64,000 nucleotides of DNA, from NCBI RefSeq assembly GCF_003254395.2, contig NC_037648.1, forward strand, positions 2,273,868 through 2,337,867, given 5' to 3'. Origin of the DNA: Apis mellifera (lineage: Eukaryota; Arthropoda; Insecta; Hymenoptera; Apidae). The notes beneath the pieces are model-generated. The model did no database searches. It worked only from the letters and a program-made list of their open reading frames with translations, and was not told the origin of the DNA. The position numbers and the translations under genes were made by a program. Shown here piece by piece: positions 10,200-23,961 of this stretch. The first letter of the stretch is position 1. The number at the start of each line of letters is the position of its first letter.

Positions 10200-12625
10200 A
10201 TAAATATCGTTTTTTTGCATAATAACTTTCACTTTTATTGCCCTAATTTTATAAAAATTATAATAACATAGAAATTTTTAATCAGTTGATATTTAATATC
10301 ACTGAATGAATGAATATTAATAGTAATAAAGATAACAATTACTTAAAGAGTTAAATAAAACAGTTTGAAGTAATTGAATAAAAAAGAAATCAAACGTGGA
10401 AAAATTATTTAAAATAAGTTATTTCAATAGTTTCAACGTTTTTGTAAAATATCTAAATCATTGATTTTATATTTAATATAAACTTGGCTCTTACAGTTAT
10501 TCTAGTATTAATGTATTCTGATTATTAACCAAGTATAATGGAAAAATATTCGAATTTTCTTTTATGCAGATGTTTCTTGTATTGCTAAAAGCGACCAAGG
10601 TCAAGTATTTTGTCACGTGAAGTACTTTTGTAACATAATAGTGGCAGAGTGGATAATATAACATCACAGTTTTTTCTATACTAGGAAATTTTTCGCAGAA
10701 GAGAATAAGCCAGTTTTAATGATGGAAAGTGTAACACATTGAATATGGATTGGAAAATTAATATTTTACAAATTATAAGCAATTTTGTGTTTGGATTAAA
10801 CGCATTAAACAAATTTTGCACAATTTTTTCTAAATATTTTACACCATTCCATTTCAAAAAAGTGTTTTAATAAAAATAAAATGTGATGTAATATGATTAA
10901 TTTTTAATCCACTTTTTTACTTGATAAATCAGAACAAAGATAAAATATTAATTGCAGGCAGAATCAATATTTTCATGGAATCCAAACAAGTGCGAAAATT
11001 AATATGATGATCAAGATTTATTTATTAAATTATAAGGAATTTGAGTTTACATTAAATGAAGAAAAAAATAGACTGACATAGGCTTTGTCTCTATCACATC
11101 TTATCATTTTCTTCGTATAATCCAACATTAAATTATTTTATATTTTGGTAAGTTTCAATTAATATCAAATTTTATATGATTCTTTTAGCCTTTAAGTCAA
11201 CCGTTTGAAAATATTTTAAAAATATATTAACTTTTTTTATATTTTTTTGTAACAGGTGTTAGCTGACAACATAGATTACATTAATCATTTACAATAATTT
11301 CAATTGGATTATAATCTGGAACATGATATATTCACAATTGACGAAAACAATTTCTCAAAAAAATATGAAATTTGAAATTATTTAAAAATAGTGAAGCTTA
11401 CAGAATTATAAGATCAAATCAACAATCTACAATATCAGTAAATATGATGATAATTTATTTTTAATTCAAAAGCCAAAATATTTTGACTCAAATGAAGAAG
11501 TGTCTTGAATTATCATTGTTTTTTTTTTTTTTTGAATTTATAAATGATTGTTGGAACGAGAATTAATTATAGGAGAGAATATCGTTATTGACTAAAAATA
11601 TTTTTAGACTTCTTTTTTTTTGTTCGTTAACAATTCGATCATTAAAAATTAAATTATTTTAAAACTTTACGTTTTAAAAAATTTAAATTCTTCTAAGAAT
11701 ATGTATAAAAATTTATTAATTAACATATTTCTATCACATATTTATAAAAAAATATTTTAGTTATTATTATTAAATTTATGCAATGAGATAAAAATATAGA
11801 AAAAGATTAGAAGTGTTAATTAATTTTGAGGAATATAAACTTTGTGAAAATTAATGTCATAAATATATTTACAAGTGATAGTGACACTATTAGCTAGTAA
11901 TATATCCAATATAATCATTTATTTATTCACTTTTTAGTTTCATAAATTATTCGTTATTTTTTTTTTATTTGTTTTAAATAACAAAATTGTTATATTTTTC
12001 TATAAACATAAAAAAACATACACATTTTTTATCTTCATATGAAAATTAGATAAACGTGCTTGTATAATAACAAATATTTTATAAATTATCTAATCGACTA
12101 TAACAACAAATGTTTGGAGAAAGATGAAAATGATGAAGAAACATAAATAAAATTATAATAAATTAGAATAATTAAAAAATCACCAATAAAAAGACTTTAT
12201 AAATTATTAATGACTTAAAAGTCAAAATTTTCAATTTTATTAATTTTCATATTTGTTTAAGTATAAAAATATGTTCTTTCAAATTTTGAATTCAGATGTG
12301 AACACACATTGATAGAATATACTGGTTGCATCCAAATTAATATGCAAAGATAACCAATAAGTTTATTTTATTTCTATTTCATCTCTTGTGATCTATACAT
12401 CAACTAAATATCTAGATTGAATTAATTTCTAAATAAATTAAATAAATACCATGATATATAAAATTTTTTGAAGTAATGAAAAATTATTTTTCATAAGCAT
12501 TTGTCTTATAGAAGCAGTTATTATTTTGATTAATAGCTTTTAGAATTATGCAAAAAGCAAAGAATAACAATTGTGTGACACAATAGATACATGAAACTCT
12601 ATATGAAGTTCCTACTTAAATTATT
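10200..12625. other. mrjp4-mrjp6 intergenic DNA
   Basis: No gene is seen. It contains a 3' copy of the CACGTG element at 10604-10672 and the interspersed TTTGAGTTTACATTAAATG block near 11040-11170. The far-upstream block before the mrjp6 promoter is around 12120-12230. It is AT-rich with several poly-T runs. Confidence 0.65.
10604..10672 (+). repeat. CACGTG dispersed element, 3' copy after mrjp4
   Basis: TCACGTGA at 10613-10620 is followed by AGTGGATAATATAACATCAC. The spacing resembles the intron 6 copies, but the GGGG core is changed. Confidence 0.55.
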
Positions 12626-12630
12626 TCTTA

Positions 12631-12783
12631 AGGGACTATAAATTACAACCTATCGCATTCTAGTTCTTTAAAAAATATTTACAACAAAATAAACAAAAAA
12701 TTTAAAAATATAATTTATTTTATCTTTGTGAAGTACACGTCAATACCTATATATTGACCGACTGTTGATCAAAATTCAACAGT
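12631..12783 (+). promoter_or_regulatory. mrjp6 core promoter module
   Basis: The distal block reads GGGACTATAAATTACAACC. The TATA box CTATATATT is at 12747-12755, followed by TTGACC...GATCAA, a weakened form of the mrjp1 inverted repeat, then ATTCAACAG near the presumed start. The usual exon 1 donor GTAAGTG reads ATAAGTG here, with AT at 12831-12832. Confidence 0.65.
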
Positions 12784-12909
12784 TATATTCTGCCTTTTCT
12801 TAAAATTATTAAATATTTGCAGCATCCTCCATAAGTGTTTCCATATATCTTAATTGTATTTATTTGCAATCTTTCATTTGTCTAACACGACGAAATATTT
12901 TGTAGAAAA

Positions 12910-15733
12910 ATGACAAACTGGTTACTGCTGATAGTGTGTCTTAGCATAACTTGTCAAGATGTCACAAGTGCGATTCATCAAAGAAAATCTTCAAAAAATT
13001 TGGAACATTCGATGAACGTGATTCACGAATGGAAATATATCGATTATGATTTTGATAGTGATGAAAAAAGACAAGCTGCGATTCAATCTGGCGAATACGA
13101 TCATACGAAAAATTATCCCTTCGACGTCGATCAATGGCATAGTAAAATTTTTATTTAATATTATATTTTGCTTATCGTATCAATTTAATATTCAATTATT
13201 TTTGTCATTCACATTTTCAAACGTTTTGCACTTCTTTAAGATAAGACTTTTCTCGCTGTAATAAGATACGATGGTGTACCTTCCTCTTTGAACGTGATAT
13301 CTGAGAAAATTGGCAACGGTGGATGCCTTCTACAACCGTATCCTGATTGGTCGTGGGCGAACTACAAAGATTGTTCTGGAATAGTGAGCGCTTACAAAAT
13401 TGCGGTAATTGAAACTTTTTCTATGAATATCTTCGGAATTAAATTTTCTTTTAAAAGAAGAAAAATTCATTGGATTCTGGAATTTTAAATTTTAAAATTT
13501 TAAAAATTTATTGGATATGTTTAGATCGACAAATTTGACAGATTGTGGGTTCTGGACTCGGGTCTTGTTAATAATATTCAACTTATGTGTTCTCCAAAAT
13601 TACTTGCCTTTGATCTCAATACCTCAAAGTTGCTTAAACAAATCGAGATACCGCACGATATTGCCGTAAATTCCAGCACAGGAATGGGAGGACTCGTATC
13701 GCTAGTTGTTCAAGCTATGGATCCTATGAATACTACGGTGAGTTTAATCTAACTTAACCTAAAAATAATCGTCTTCATTCTTTTGGAAATTTTTTATTTT
13801 TTCTTTATGTTTGCTTATTTCTTATATAATGGAAAATGTCTATGTAGCTTTAAATAAAAAGATAATAATATTGTAGTATGATAAAAATAAAATTTATATT
13901 ATTCTGTTTATACATATATAAATGATTTCGTAGATTTTTTGACATTTTCCTTTAACAGAAAAATCTACTATTCTTACAAATCACTAATTTTTAAAAGATT
14001 TTAGTAAAAATATATGTATTTTCAACATTCTTTTAACCTGGATCATTATTTAAAAGTATTTAGACATTTATAATTTAATAACAATTTAATTATTAGTAGC
14101 ATTTTGCCAGAAATCATTTCCAATCAATAATAATTGAATAACTGTAGTTTTAAAACTATAAAATATTTCTAAAATTGAAAAATTACAATTTTTTTTCAAA
14201 AACAATATTCTGAAGAAAATGATCTACGGATTCGCATTCGCAGCATATTAAAATTAATAAAATCTATTAAAAGTTACAAAATCAAAAAAAAGAAGAAAAT
14301 AAGTTAAAGTCTATAGAAGAATATTATTACTTATAATACAATAATGATACAACAGGTGTATATAGCAGACGACAGAGGTGACGCTTTAATCGTCTATCAA
14401 AATTCTGATGATTCTTTCCATCGATTGACTTCCAAAACTTTTGATAACGATCTCAGATATTCTGAACTGGCCGTCGCGGGAGAAAGTTTCACAGTGCATG
14501 ATGGAATTTTTGGAATGGCACTTAGTCCTGTGACGAACAATCTTTATTACAGCCCTCTCACTTCTCGCAGTTTGTATTATGTTAACACAGAACCATTCAT
14601 GAAATCACAATATGAAGAAAATAATATAGAATATGAAGGGTAAATGTAAAAATAATTTTTAAAATTTCATGAAAGAGAAATAATTCGCATTGTTGAAAGA
14701 TTGATTTCAAAGAAGAATATTTGTCAATTTTTAAATCATGATTTCAAGTATTTATTTCTTGTTGAATGTACAGCCTTACAGTGAAAAATATTACTAAATG
14801 AAACAAGACAAAGAATATAGAAGAATATAAAGAATTCCTTCTCTGTCATATAATGCAAATTTAAATTACTAATAACTTAATAAATTTAATAAGTTTCAAC
14901 CAAGTTTAATAAGATATTTTTATACATCAAAATTAATATCTTTTATCAATGCTTCACATTTCTACATCTTGTATATTTTTAATTAATTCTACATTTTTTA
15001 TTAATTTCAGAATCCAAGATATTTTCAACACTCAATCGTCCGCTAAAGTAATGTCGAAAAATGGCGTCCTTTTCTTCGGACTTGTGAATAATTCAGCTAT
15101 TGGTTGTTGGAACGAGCATCAACCACTTCAGAGACAAAATATGGTTAGTAATTTTTTAATCTTTCTTGGCGTTTTCTTGGCACATTTTTTCCAGTTGCTA
15201 TTATTTATTATTTTTTCATATGAAAAGAATACATATCATTGTCCCAATAATTTGACAAGTCACGTGATTCAATGCAACAAAATTTTTATAAAATTTCTAA
15301 GTTTTAAAATTTTTATAAACATACGCGAGGAGAGACACATTGACAACACTCAATCAAATAATCGAATTTATATTATTTACGTTTTAACAACAAATGTTTT
15401 CTAGAAAGAATTAAAAATAAAAATGAAATTATATTTAAATTGCAGGATATGGTCGCTCAGAATGAAAAGACACTTCAAATGATCATTAGCGTGAAAATTA
15501 TACAAAATCTTGCATATTCCGGAAGGATGAATAGAATTCACAAGAATGAATATATGTTGGCTTTAAGTAACAGAATGCAGAAAATAGTAAACAATGATTT
15601 TAATTTCGACGAAATAAACTTTCGAATTTTGGGTGCGAATGTAAATAATTTAATAAAAAACACTCGTTGTGCAAAGTCTAACAATCAGAATAACAATCAA
15701 AATAAATATAAGAATCAAGCTCATTTAGATTAG
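12910..15733 (+). CDS. mrjp6: Major royal jelly protein 6 (MRJP6)
   Basis: Coding exons are 12910-13141, 13241-13404, 13525-13737, 14356-14639, 15011-15143 and 15446-15733, giving 437 aa, the expected MRJP6 length. The signal peptide begins MTNWLLLIVCLSITC. A yellow/MRJP-type domain covers most of the rest and the C-terminus is a short Asn/Lys-rich tail ending QAHLD. All coding-exon junctions are canonical. The splice donor of the non-coding exon 1 appears lost (AT for GT at 12831-12832), so intron 1 may be retained in the leader or spliced from another site. This would not change the protein. Intron 6 is short (15144-15445), and its CACGTG element is cut off just after TCACGTGA (15260-15267). 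A poly(A) signal is at 15823-15828. MRJP6 is known as a low-abundance member. Confidence 0.96.
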
Positions 15734-15822
15734 ATCTTTTTCAAGATCATATTAAAATTTATAGATCAACTTTTTTTCGTGGTAAATCAAGTATTTTTAA
15801 AAATTTATTTGCATTATAAATG

Positions 15823-15828
15823 AATAAA
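15823..15828 (+). terminator. mrjp6 poly(A) signal
   Basis: AATAAA lies 90 bp after the stop codon in the conserved TGAATAAAATAAATATCG context. Confidence 0.8.
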
Positions 15829-17800
15829 ATAAATATCGTTTTCGCATGATATCTTTCACTTTTATTGTCCTACCTTTAAAAGTTATATAAAATAATATAG
15901 AATAATATAGAAATTATTATAATATAGAATATAGAAATTAATGTGTACTTGTGTTTATAATAGTTACAATATTTCTTATGTTATGTTTAATATGATTAAA
16001 TAGTAGAAATAAAATAACTGATTAAAGAATTAAACAAAACGGTTTGAAAACAGTAATTGATAAAGGAATATAAAGCGTGAAAGAAGAATAAATTTTATAT
16101 TATGTTTGTATAACATTTTTTTCCATAAAAAATATTTTGCATAACAAATTATTTAGTTAATTACTTCATTGTTTTCAATATTTCTTATAATATCATTTGT
16201 GAAAATTATCACTTTGAATAATTATAATATTAATGAATTACAAGAAGATAGACTTTATTAATTTCACATCTAAATCTGATTCTTTGACAATTGAATTATT
16301 TCTTCCTCGATTTCGCTTTATTGAAACAGAATAACATTTCTTAGTAAAATAGAAATAAATTTTTATTCAAATTTTTTGTTATGTTATGTATATTAATCTT
16401 TATTTATCAGCCACGAGTAAGTATTCCTATTAAAAATTGCTAAAGTTAAACATCGTGACACGTGACATTTCTCTGTTTATAATATAGCTATGGAGATGAT
16501 AAGACATCATGTATTCTAGCATCAATATTTGTCACAGAGGAATTGAGTTAGTTTTAGTGAACAACATATTAAATATTGATAGAAAAATTAATATTTTTAA
16601 AATCATAAGCAATTTTGTATTAACAATTTGGATTAACATTAACAATTGTTGCACAATTTTTTTCTTCAATTTTCATATTTTACAATTTTCCATAGAAGAA
16701 GTACTTCAACAAAAAAAAATTATTTACAAGTTATGTATAATTAATTTTTTAACTCATTTATTGCAATGTTTTTTTTTTCTTGACGAATTTAAGTAAAGTA
16801 TTATGTACAGACAGAATTAATATATTCATAGAACATCTTTAAAGAATCAATTCTGGGAATCAAAATATGTACAAACGTTAACATAATCGACGAAGAAAAT
16901 TTTTTTAAAAAATATGAAATTATGTAAAAACAATGGAACTTGCAGAATTACAAGATCAAAAGAATAATACAATATTTATATATATCAGTAAATATAATAA
17001 TAATTTATATTTAATTCAGAATATTTTACAATGAATTATGTATTTTTAGGATTTAAAAAATGATATATTTGTTGGAATGAAAATCAACTATTGAAGAGAG
17101 AATATTATTATTAACCATAAATATTCTTTAGTCTTTCTTTATATATGTATATATCTACATTATATATTTGTTAACAATTTAATCATCAAAAATTAAACTT
17201 CATTTAAATTTTTCAATTTAAGATGTATAAATTTTTCTAAGATCATGTATAAAAATTCATACATTGAGGTTTAACACGTTTTTATCGCCATTTATAAAAA
17301 AATATTTTATATAGTTAATTTTACACGATATGATAAAAAATTATATAAAAAAAATTAGAAATGTTAATTAATTTTGACGAATAAGTTTTGTGAAAATTGT
17401 GATTACAATTATAAGCGATGATGTATAATCGTAAAGAATGTTTTTTCAAATTTTAGATATAAACACATAATGATAAAATACATTAGTTATCATCTAAATT
17501 AATCTACAAAAAAAACCATCCAATATTTATATATATTTATATTCCATTTCTTATAAACTATATATCTATTTAAATTGCGTTAATTTTTAAATAAATTAAA
17601 TAAACATTATTTTAATGTTATATTTTTCAATATAATTTCTATTTTTGAAAAATTATTTTTCACTGGCATTTGTTTCAGAAGCAATTATCTCGATTAATAG
17701 TTCTCTAGAATTATGCATGCAACAGAGACACAAAAAAAGAAAAACATCTATGTGACAGAACAGACAAATGAAATCATGTAAAGTTTTTACTTAAATTACT
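15829..17800. other. mrjp6-mrjp5 intergenic DNA
   Basis: No convincing gene is present. An open frame at 16509-16796 is low-complexity and matches no family I know. A divergent CACGTG element (CACGTG at 16459-16464, then GGAGATGATAAGACATCATG) lies about 730 bp 3' of mrjp6. The conserved far-upstream block is largely missing, which makes this spacer shorter than its neighbours. Confidence 0.6.
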
Positions 17801-17805
17801 TCTTT

Positions 17806-17969
17806 AGGAAATATAAATTACAACCTGTCAAATTCTAATCCTTTAAAAAATATTCCCAACAAAATAAACAATAAATTTGAAAATTTAAAATTACAATTTA
17901 CTTTACCTCTGTGAAGTACACGTCATTATCGCCTATATATTGACCGACCATTAGTCAAAATTCAACAAA
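17806..17969 (+). promoter_or_regulatory. mrjp5 core promoter module
   Basis: The distal block is GGAAATATAAATTACAACC. The TATA box CTATATATT is at about 17933-17941, then TTGACC...AGTCAA (5-bp arms) and ATTCAACA near the presumed start. Exon 1 ends at 18035 before GTAAGTG. Confidence 0.7.
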
Positions 17970-18107
17970 TTCTGTAGTTCATATACACTGCGTTCTCTTG
18001 AAACTGTCGTTTGCAAAATATTTGCAGCATCCAAGGTAAGTGTTCCATATGTAATATTTATAAGCAATTTTTTATTCGGCTGACAAAACAAAATATGTTG
18101 TAGAACA

Positions 18108-21100
18108 ATGACAACTTGGTTGTTGCTGGTCGTGTGCCTTGGCATAGCTTGTCAAGGTATCACAAGCGTCACTGTTCGAGAAAATTCTCCGAGAAAGTTG
18201 GCAAATTCGATGAACGTGATTCACGAATGGAAATATCTCGATTATGATTTCGGTAGCGACGAAAGGAGGCAAGCTGCGATTCAATCTGGCGAATATGACC
18301 ATACGAAAAATTATCCCTTCGATGTCGATCAATGGCGTGGTAAAATATTCGTATTTTAATTAATATTGTATTTTGCTTCTCGAATCACTTAATATTCCAT
18401 TCACTTAATATTCAATTTCGTTACTTGAATTTCTCAATTTTTAAATTGTTAGAATATATTCCACATTTTATTTCACGTTACTTGTTCAAGGTATGACTTT
18501 TGTAACCGTACCAAGATACAAAGGTGTACCTTCTTCTTTGAACGTGATATCTAAGAAAATTGGCAACGGTGGACGACTTCTACAACCGTATCCTGATTGG
18601 TCGTGGGCGAACTATAAAGATTGCTCTGGAATAGTGAGCGCTTACAAAATTGCGGTAATTGAAACGCTTTTTCTACGATTATCTTCAGAATTTTTATTTT
18701 AAAAGAAGAAAAATTCATTTGTTGTTTGATGTTTAGATCGACAAGTTCGACAGATTGTGGATTCTGGACTCAGGTATTATCAATAATACTCAACCCATGT
18801 GTTCACCAAAATTGCATGTCTTTGATCTCAATACCTCACAGCAGCTTAAGCAAGTTGTAATGCCGCATGATATTACCGTAAATGCCAGTACAGGAATGGG
18901 AGGACTCGTATCACTAGTTGTTCAAGCTATGGATCCTGTGAATACTATCGTGAGTTTAACCTATAAAAATAATCGTCTTCATTTTTTTGGAAATTTTTTA
19001 TTTTTCTCTTATTTATTTGCTTATTTCCTATATATTGAAAATTAAATAATAATATTGTAATATAATACAATATTGAAAATAAAATTCATAACTTTTGAAA
19101 TAGTTATGTATTTCTCTAATTTAAATAAAAAAAAATTGAGGTATACACTATTTCATTTTTATGTATAAAAAAAATGATTTTGTAGCTTTTTTTCCTTTAG
19201 CAGTAAAAATTATTACGTAATTTTCTTGTCAATCAATAATTTTTATAAGATTTTAGTAAAAACAAAAGTACTTCTGATGTATCTTGGATCATTATTTAAA
19301 CATATTTAGATATTTATAATTTGATAATCATTTTGTTATTTAGTAGCATTTTATTCGAAAAAAATTATTTCTTGTCAATAATAATTTTTCTTTAAAAATT
19401 ATGTGTCCTGGAAAAGATAACTTGCAAATTCATATTCAATTATTTACATTAAAATTAATAAGAAAAATCAAAAACAAATTAAAATCGATCGAACAATATT
19501 ATTATTTATAATGCAATAATGATACAACAGGTGTATATGGCAGATGACAAAGGTGATGCTTTAATCGTCTACCAAAATTCTGACGATTCCTTCCATCGAT
19601 TGACTTCCAACACTTTCGATTACGATCCCAAATATATCAAAATGATGGCCGCGGGAGAAAGTTTCACAGCGAAAGATGGAATTTTTGGAATGGCACTCAG
19701 CCCCATGACAAACAATCTTTATTACAGCCCTCTTTCTTCTCGCAGTTTGTATTATGTTAATACAAAACCATTCATGAAATCAGAATATGGAGCAAATAAC
19801 GTACAATATCAAGGGTAAATATAAAAATAATTTTTAAAATTTTAAAAAATAGAATAATTTACATTTTTAAATATTGTGTTAATATATTCGTGAAATTTTT
19901 GTGGAAGATTGATTGTAAGAGGAATATTTTTCAACTCATGAATCATGATTAATATGATCAAATATTTCTAATTAAAAATTTTCAAATTGTTTTTTGTCGA
20001 ATGTACAGTCATTGAGAAACACTGTTAAATGAAACAAGACAAAATTCCCTCTCTGTTATATAATGCAAATTTAAATTATTAATAACTTAAAAAATAAGCC
20101 TCATCCAATATTTTTATATTTTATATATTTTTTACCAAAATTAATATCAATACTTCATATGTATTCTTATTATATTTTGTATATTTTTTCTTAATTCTAT
20201 ATTTTTTTTAATTCTAGTGTCCAAGATATTTTCAACACTGAATCGATTGCTAAAATAATGTCGAAAAATGGCGTTCTCTTTTTCGGCCTCATGAATAATT
20301 CAGCTATTGGTTGTTGGAACGAGCATCAACCACTTCAGAGAGAAAATATGGTTAGTATTAGTAATTTTTTAATCTTTTTTCTTTTCTTGCACATTTCTTC
20401 CAGCCGAACTACTACTACTTACAGTCTTTTTTTTCAGACGAGAAAAAATACATGACGTTACATTGTCCCAATTATTATAAATTTGATAGAGACTCGATAT
20501 TTGTCTTTGGCCATGTAATGTAGTAATCGTAATGGAAATAATGGAAATAATATAACGTCACGTGTTTTTTTCAATAAAGTTCTTAAATCGTTTTCGTTGT
20601 AAATATATGTTTATCTTAATTATCTTTTAATTAACTCATTGAGATGGCTTTTTATTGCGCAAAATTTTAGTTAAATTCATAAAAGTGATTGAATTTGACC
20701 GATTCGATAATTACATAAAAAATTAATCAATATAAACATTTTTAAAATTTCTATAAATATGAGAAAATTACAGATTCTTTGACAACATTCAATTAAATAA
20801 TCGAATTTATGTTATTTACATTTTAGCGATAAATGTTTTTTAGAAGAAAATATAAATGTTTTTAATTATTTTAAAATTACAGGATATGGTCGCACAGAAT
20901 GAAGAGACTCTTCAAACGGTCGTTGCTATGAAAATGATACATCTCCCACAATCCAACAAGATGAATAGGATGCATAGGATGAATAGAGTGAATAGAGTGA
21001 ATAGAATGGATAGAATGGATAGAATAGATAGGATGGATAGGATGGATAGGATGGATACAATGGATACAATGGATAGAATGGATAGAATAGATAGGATAGA

Positions 21101-21644
21101 TAGGATGGATAGAATAGATAGGATAGATAGGATGGATACAATGGATACAATGGATACAATGGATAGAACAGATAAGATGAGTAGCATGGATAGGATGGAT
21201 AGAATGGATAGGGTGGATAGGATGGATACAATGGATAGAACAGATAAGATGAGTAGCATGGATAGGATGGATAGAATGGATAGGGTGGATACAATGGATA
21301 CAATGGATAGAATGGATAGGATGGATAGGATGGATAGAATGGATAGAATGGATAGGATGGATACAATGGATAGAACAGATAAGATGAGTAGGATAGATAG
21401 AATAGATAGAATGGATAGGATGGATAGGACAAATAGAATGGATAGAATGAATAGGATGAATAGACAAATGAATGAATATATGATGGCTTTGAGTATGAAA
21501 TTACAGAAATTTATAAATAATGATTATAATTTCAACGAAGTAAACTTCCGAATTTTGGGTGCAAATGTAAACGATTTAATAATGAATACTCGTTGTGCAA
21601 ATTCTGACAATCAGAATAACAATCAAAATAAGCATAATAATTAA
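18108..21644 (+). CDS. mrjp5: Major royal jelly protein 5 (MRJP5)
   Basis: Coding exons are 18108-18339, 18491-18654, 18737-18949, 19531-19814, 20218-20350 and 20883-21644, giving 595 aa. My recollection of the reference protein is about 598 aa, so this allele is probably one tripeptide shorter. The signal peptide begins MTTWLLLVVCLGIAC and a yellow/MRJP-type domain follows. It is interrupted in exon 7 by 56 consecutive three-residue units of the Met-Asp-Arg type, after which the ordinary ending resumes (NEYMMALS...NTRC) with a short Asn-rich tail. The insert therefore lies inside the conserved domain's C-terminal part, not after it. Known biology: MRJP5 is a royal jelly protein, and its repeats make it rich in Met, Asp and Arg. 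A poly(A) signal is at 21733-21738. Confidence 0.97.
20961..21464 (+). repeat. mrjp5 9-bp (Met-Asp-Arg) coding repeat array
   Basis: The array is 504 bp, exactly 56 nine-bp units of the form ATG-GAT-AGR with variants (IDR, VDR, MDT, TDK, MSS, MNR). No unit is out of frame. A higher-order duplication is visible: eight units starting at 21150 (MDT MDR TDK MSS MDR MDR MDR VD-) are repeated from 21222. The MDT MDR TDK MS- core recurs near the 3' end. Edge units are degenerate (MNR, MHR, VNR), as expected of an array grown from its middle. Confidence 0.95.
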
Positions 21645-21732
21645 GATGATCGTTCTTTATATTAAAATCTGTTAATCAGTCTTTTCTCGATATAAACCAA
21701 ATATTCTTTAAAATTTCTTTATATTATAAATG

Positions 21733-21738
21733 AATAAA
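21733..21738 (+). terminator. mrjp5 poly(A) signal
   Basis: AATAAA lies 89 bp after the stop in the TGAATAAAATAAATAT context shared with mrjp6. Confidence 0.8.
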
Positions 21739-23961
21739 ATAAATATTTTTGCATGATATTTTTCATTTTTATTGCTTTACCATTAAAAATTATGATAATA
21801 TAGAAATAAATGTGTATTTGCATTTGTAATGTGTATTAGTTGTATAGTTTAAATATTTCTTACTATTTAATATGAATGAATTAATGCAATGTAAAGTAAC
21901 AGATTAAGAAATTAAATAAAATAATTTGAAAATAATAACTGATACAAGGATATAAAGTGTTAAAAAAAATGAATTTTACATTACATTTGTAATAAGCAAT
22001 GTTACTTTTTCTAAATTTTATATCACGATTATTTAATAGTAGTTACTTCATTAGTTTCAATGTTTTTACAATATCTTTTATGAAAATTATCATTTTGAGC
22101 AAATATATTATTAATTAATTACATGAGGATTCATTGATTTCATATCTAAATTTATTCTTTCACAATTATCTAAGCATTAATATAATATAATAATAAAATT
22201 TCTGACAATTAATTATTTTTTCCTCAATTTCGTTTGTTTTATTAAGAGTTATCAATTACGTTTCTTATATTATCTAATAGAATAAAAATAAATTTTTATT
22301 CAATAAATGAAAATTTTTATGTTATATATATTTTATAATCCTTATCTATTATCAAGAAATAAATATTCTTATTAAAAGTTACAAAAATTAAGCATAGCAT
22401 CATGATATGTGACATTCTTATGTTTATAATATAATATATTGGCAATAATATTGACAATAATAAGATATCATGTATTCTCTTGTTTCGAAATTTATTGCAA
22501 AGAAATTGAACTAGTGAATAAAATTGAATTGGTAGAAAATTAATTTTCACAATTATAAACAATTTTCTGTTTGAATTAATATTAAAAATTGTTGCATAGT
22601 TTTTCTATTTCATACTTCTTCATAAATAAAGTATTTCAATAAAAAATAAAAGTTATTTATAAGTTATGTATAATTAATTTTTTAACTTATTTCGTACAAT
22701 TCTTTTTTCTTTACTGGATCAAATATAGAATTATCATTATATTTTTCGGATTTATAAATGATATAGTTGCTGGAATGAAAATCAACTATTGACAAGAGAG
22801 AATATCGTTATTAACTACAAATATTCTTTAGATTTCTCTTATATATATACAATATATATTCATTAACAATTTGATCAAAAATTAAATCTCAATTAAATTT
22901 TTCAATTTAAAAAATGTAAAATTTTCTAAGAAGACGCATAAAAATTGCATTGAGATTTAATTAACATGTTTTTATCGCTATTTATAAAGAAATATTTAAG
23001 TTAAATTAATTTTAACGAATATAAATAAGATTGTGAAAATTAACATTATAATTACAATTATAAGCAATGATAATACTATTGTATTAGTTAGTATCCAAAT
23101 TATTTATTCATTTTTTAGTTTCATTAATTATTCGTTACTTTTTTTTTATTTGTTTCAAATAATCGAATTATTATATTTTACAAACATAAAAAATTATATT
23201 TTGACCAATCTTCACACGAAAATTAAATAAACATGCTTGTGTCTCATATAGTAGCAAATATTTTAAATTATTGAATAGATCACATCAGTAAATGTTTGAT
23301 AAGAAAAAAATTAAATAAAATTAAAATAATCAGGAAATTGCAGAATTGGCATTAATAAGACTATTAAGGTTTTATTAATTTTCATATTTGTTTAATTATA
23401 AAAATGTGTTCTTTCAAATTTTTCAATTTTTAAATTCAGATGTAAACACACATAGATATTCTACATTGGTTGCATATAAACTACAAAGAAAACCATCAAA
23501 TTCTTTATATGCCATCTCTTGTAGAATATATATATTATTCGCTTTTATATAAACAGAAAAGTGATTTCGTAGCTTTTTTTTTTTAGCAAAAAAATTTATC
23601 AAATAATATCAAATTGTTTTGCAAAACTAATTTACTAATTTTTGCAAGATTTTTTTAAAAATGAATATGTTTTCAACTATGTTTTCTTATTTGAATCATT
23701 AATTAATCATATTTAGATACTTATAATCATTTTTATTATTTTGATCAGGAGAATTAATTTTGAAAAACAACTGAATAACTGCTATTATAAAACCTGCGTA
23801 TTCTGGAAAAAATGATCTCCAGAATCATATTCACTTTAAGATTTATAAAAAATCTTAAGAATTATCTATTAAGAATTACAAAATCAAGGAAAAATTAGAA
23901 TATATCGAACAATATAATTAATTACAATATAAGTTATACCGTGATAATAATGATGCAATAG
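21739..23961. other. mrjp5-pseudogene intergenic DNA with deletion junction
   Basis: There is no gene. The left part matches other 3' spacers, including a decayed CACGTG element near 22400 (GATATGTGACATTC). Up to about 23530 the sequence resembles DNA normally upstream of mrjp promoters (compare 12300-12400 and 17460-17560). From about 23540 it switches to intron 4 sequence (compare AATGATTTCGTAG near 13920). Promoter, exons 1-4 and the introns between them are absent. Confidence 0.7.

Noticed and set aside
20961..21464. Regularly repeated DNA that could be taken for a CRISPR array or satellite
   Set aside because: Units are 9 bp, contiguous without spacers, and in frame with a recognised animal gene.
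20877..21467. Long open frames on the minus strand across the mrjp5 array
   Set aside because: They are a by-product of the 9-bp repeat, which contains no stop in several frames; the predicted proteins are simple SIHPIH- or SYPFY-type repeats with no support.
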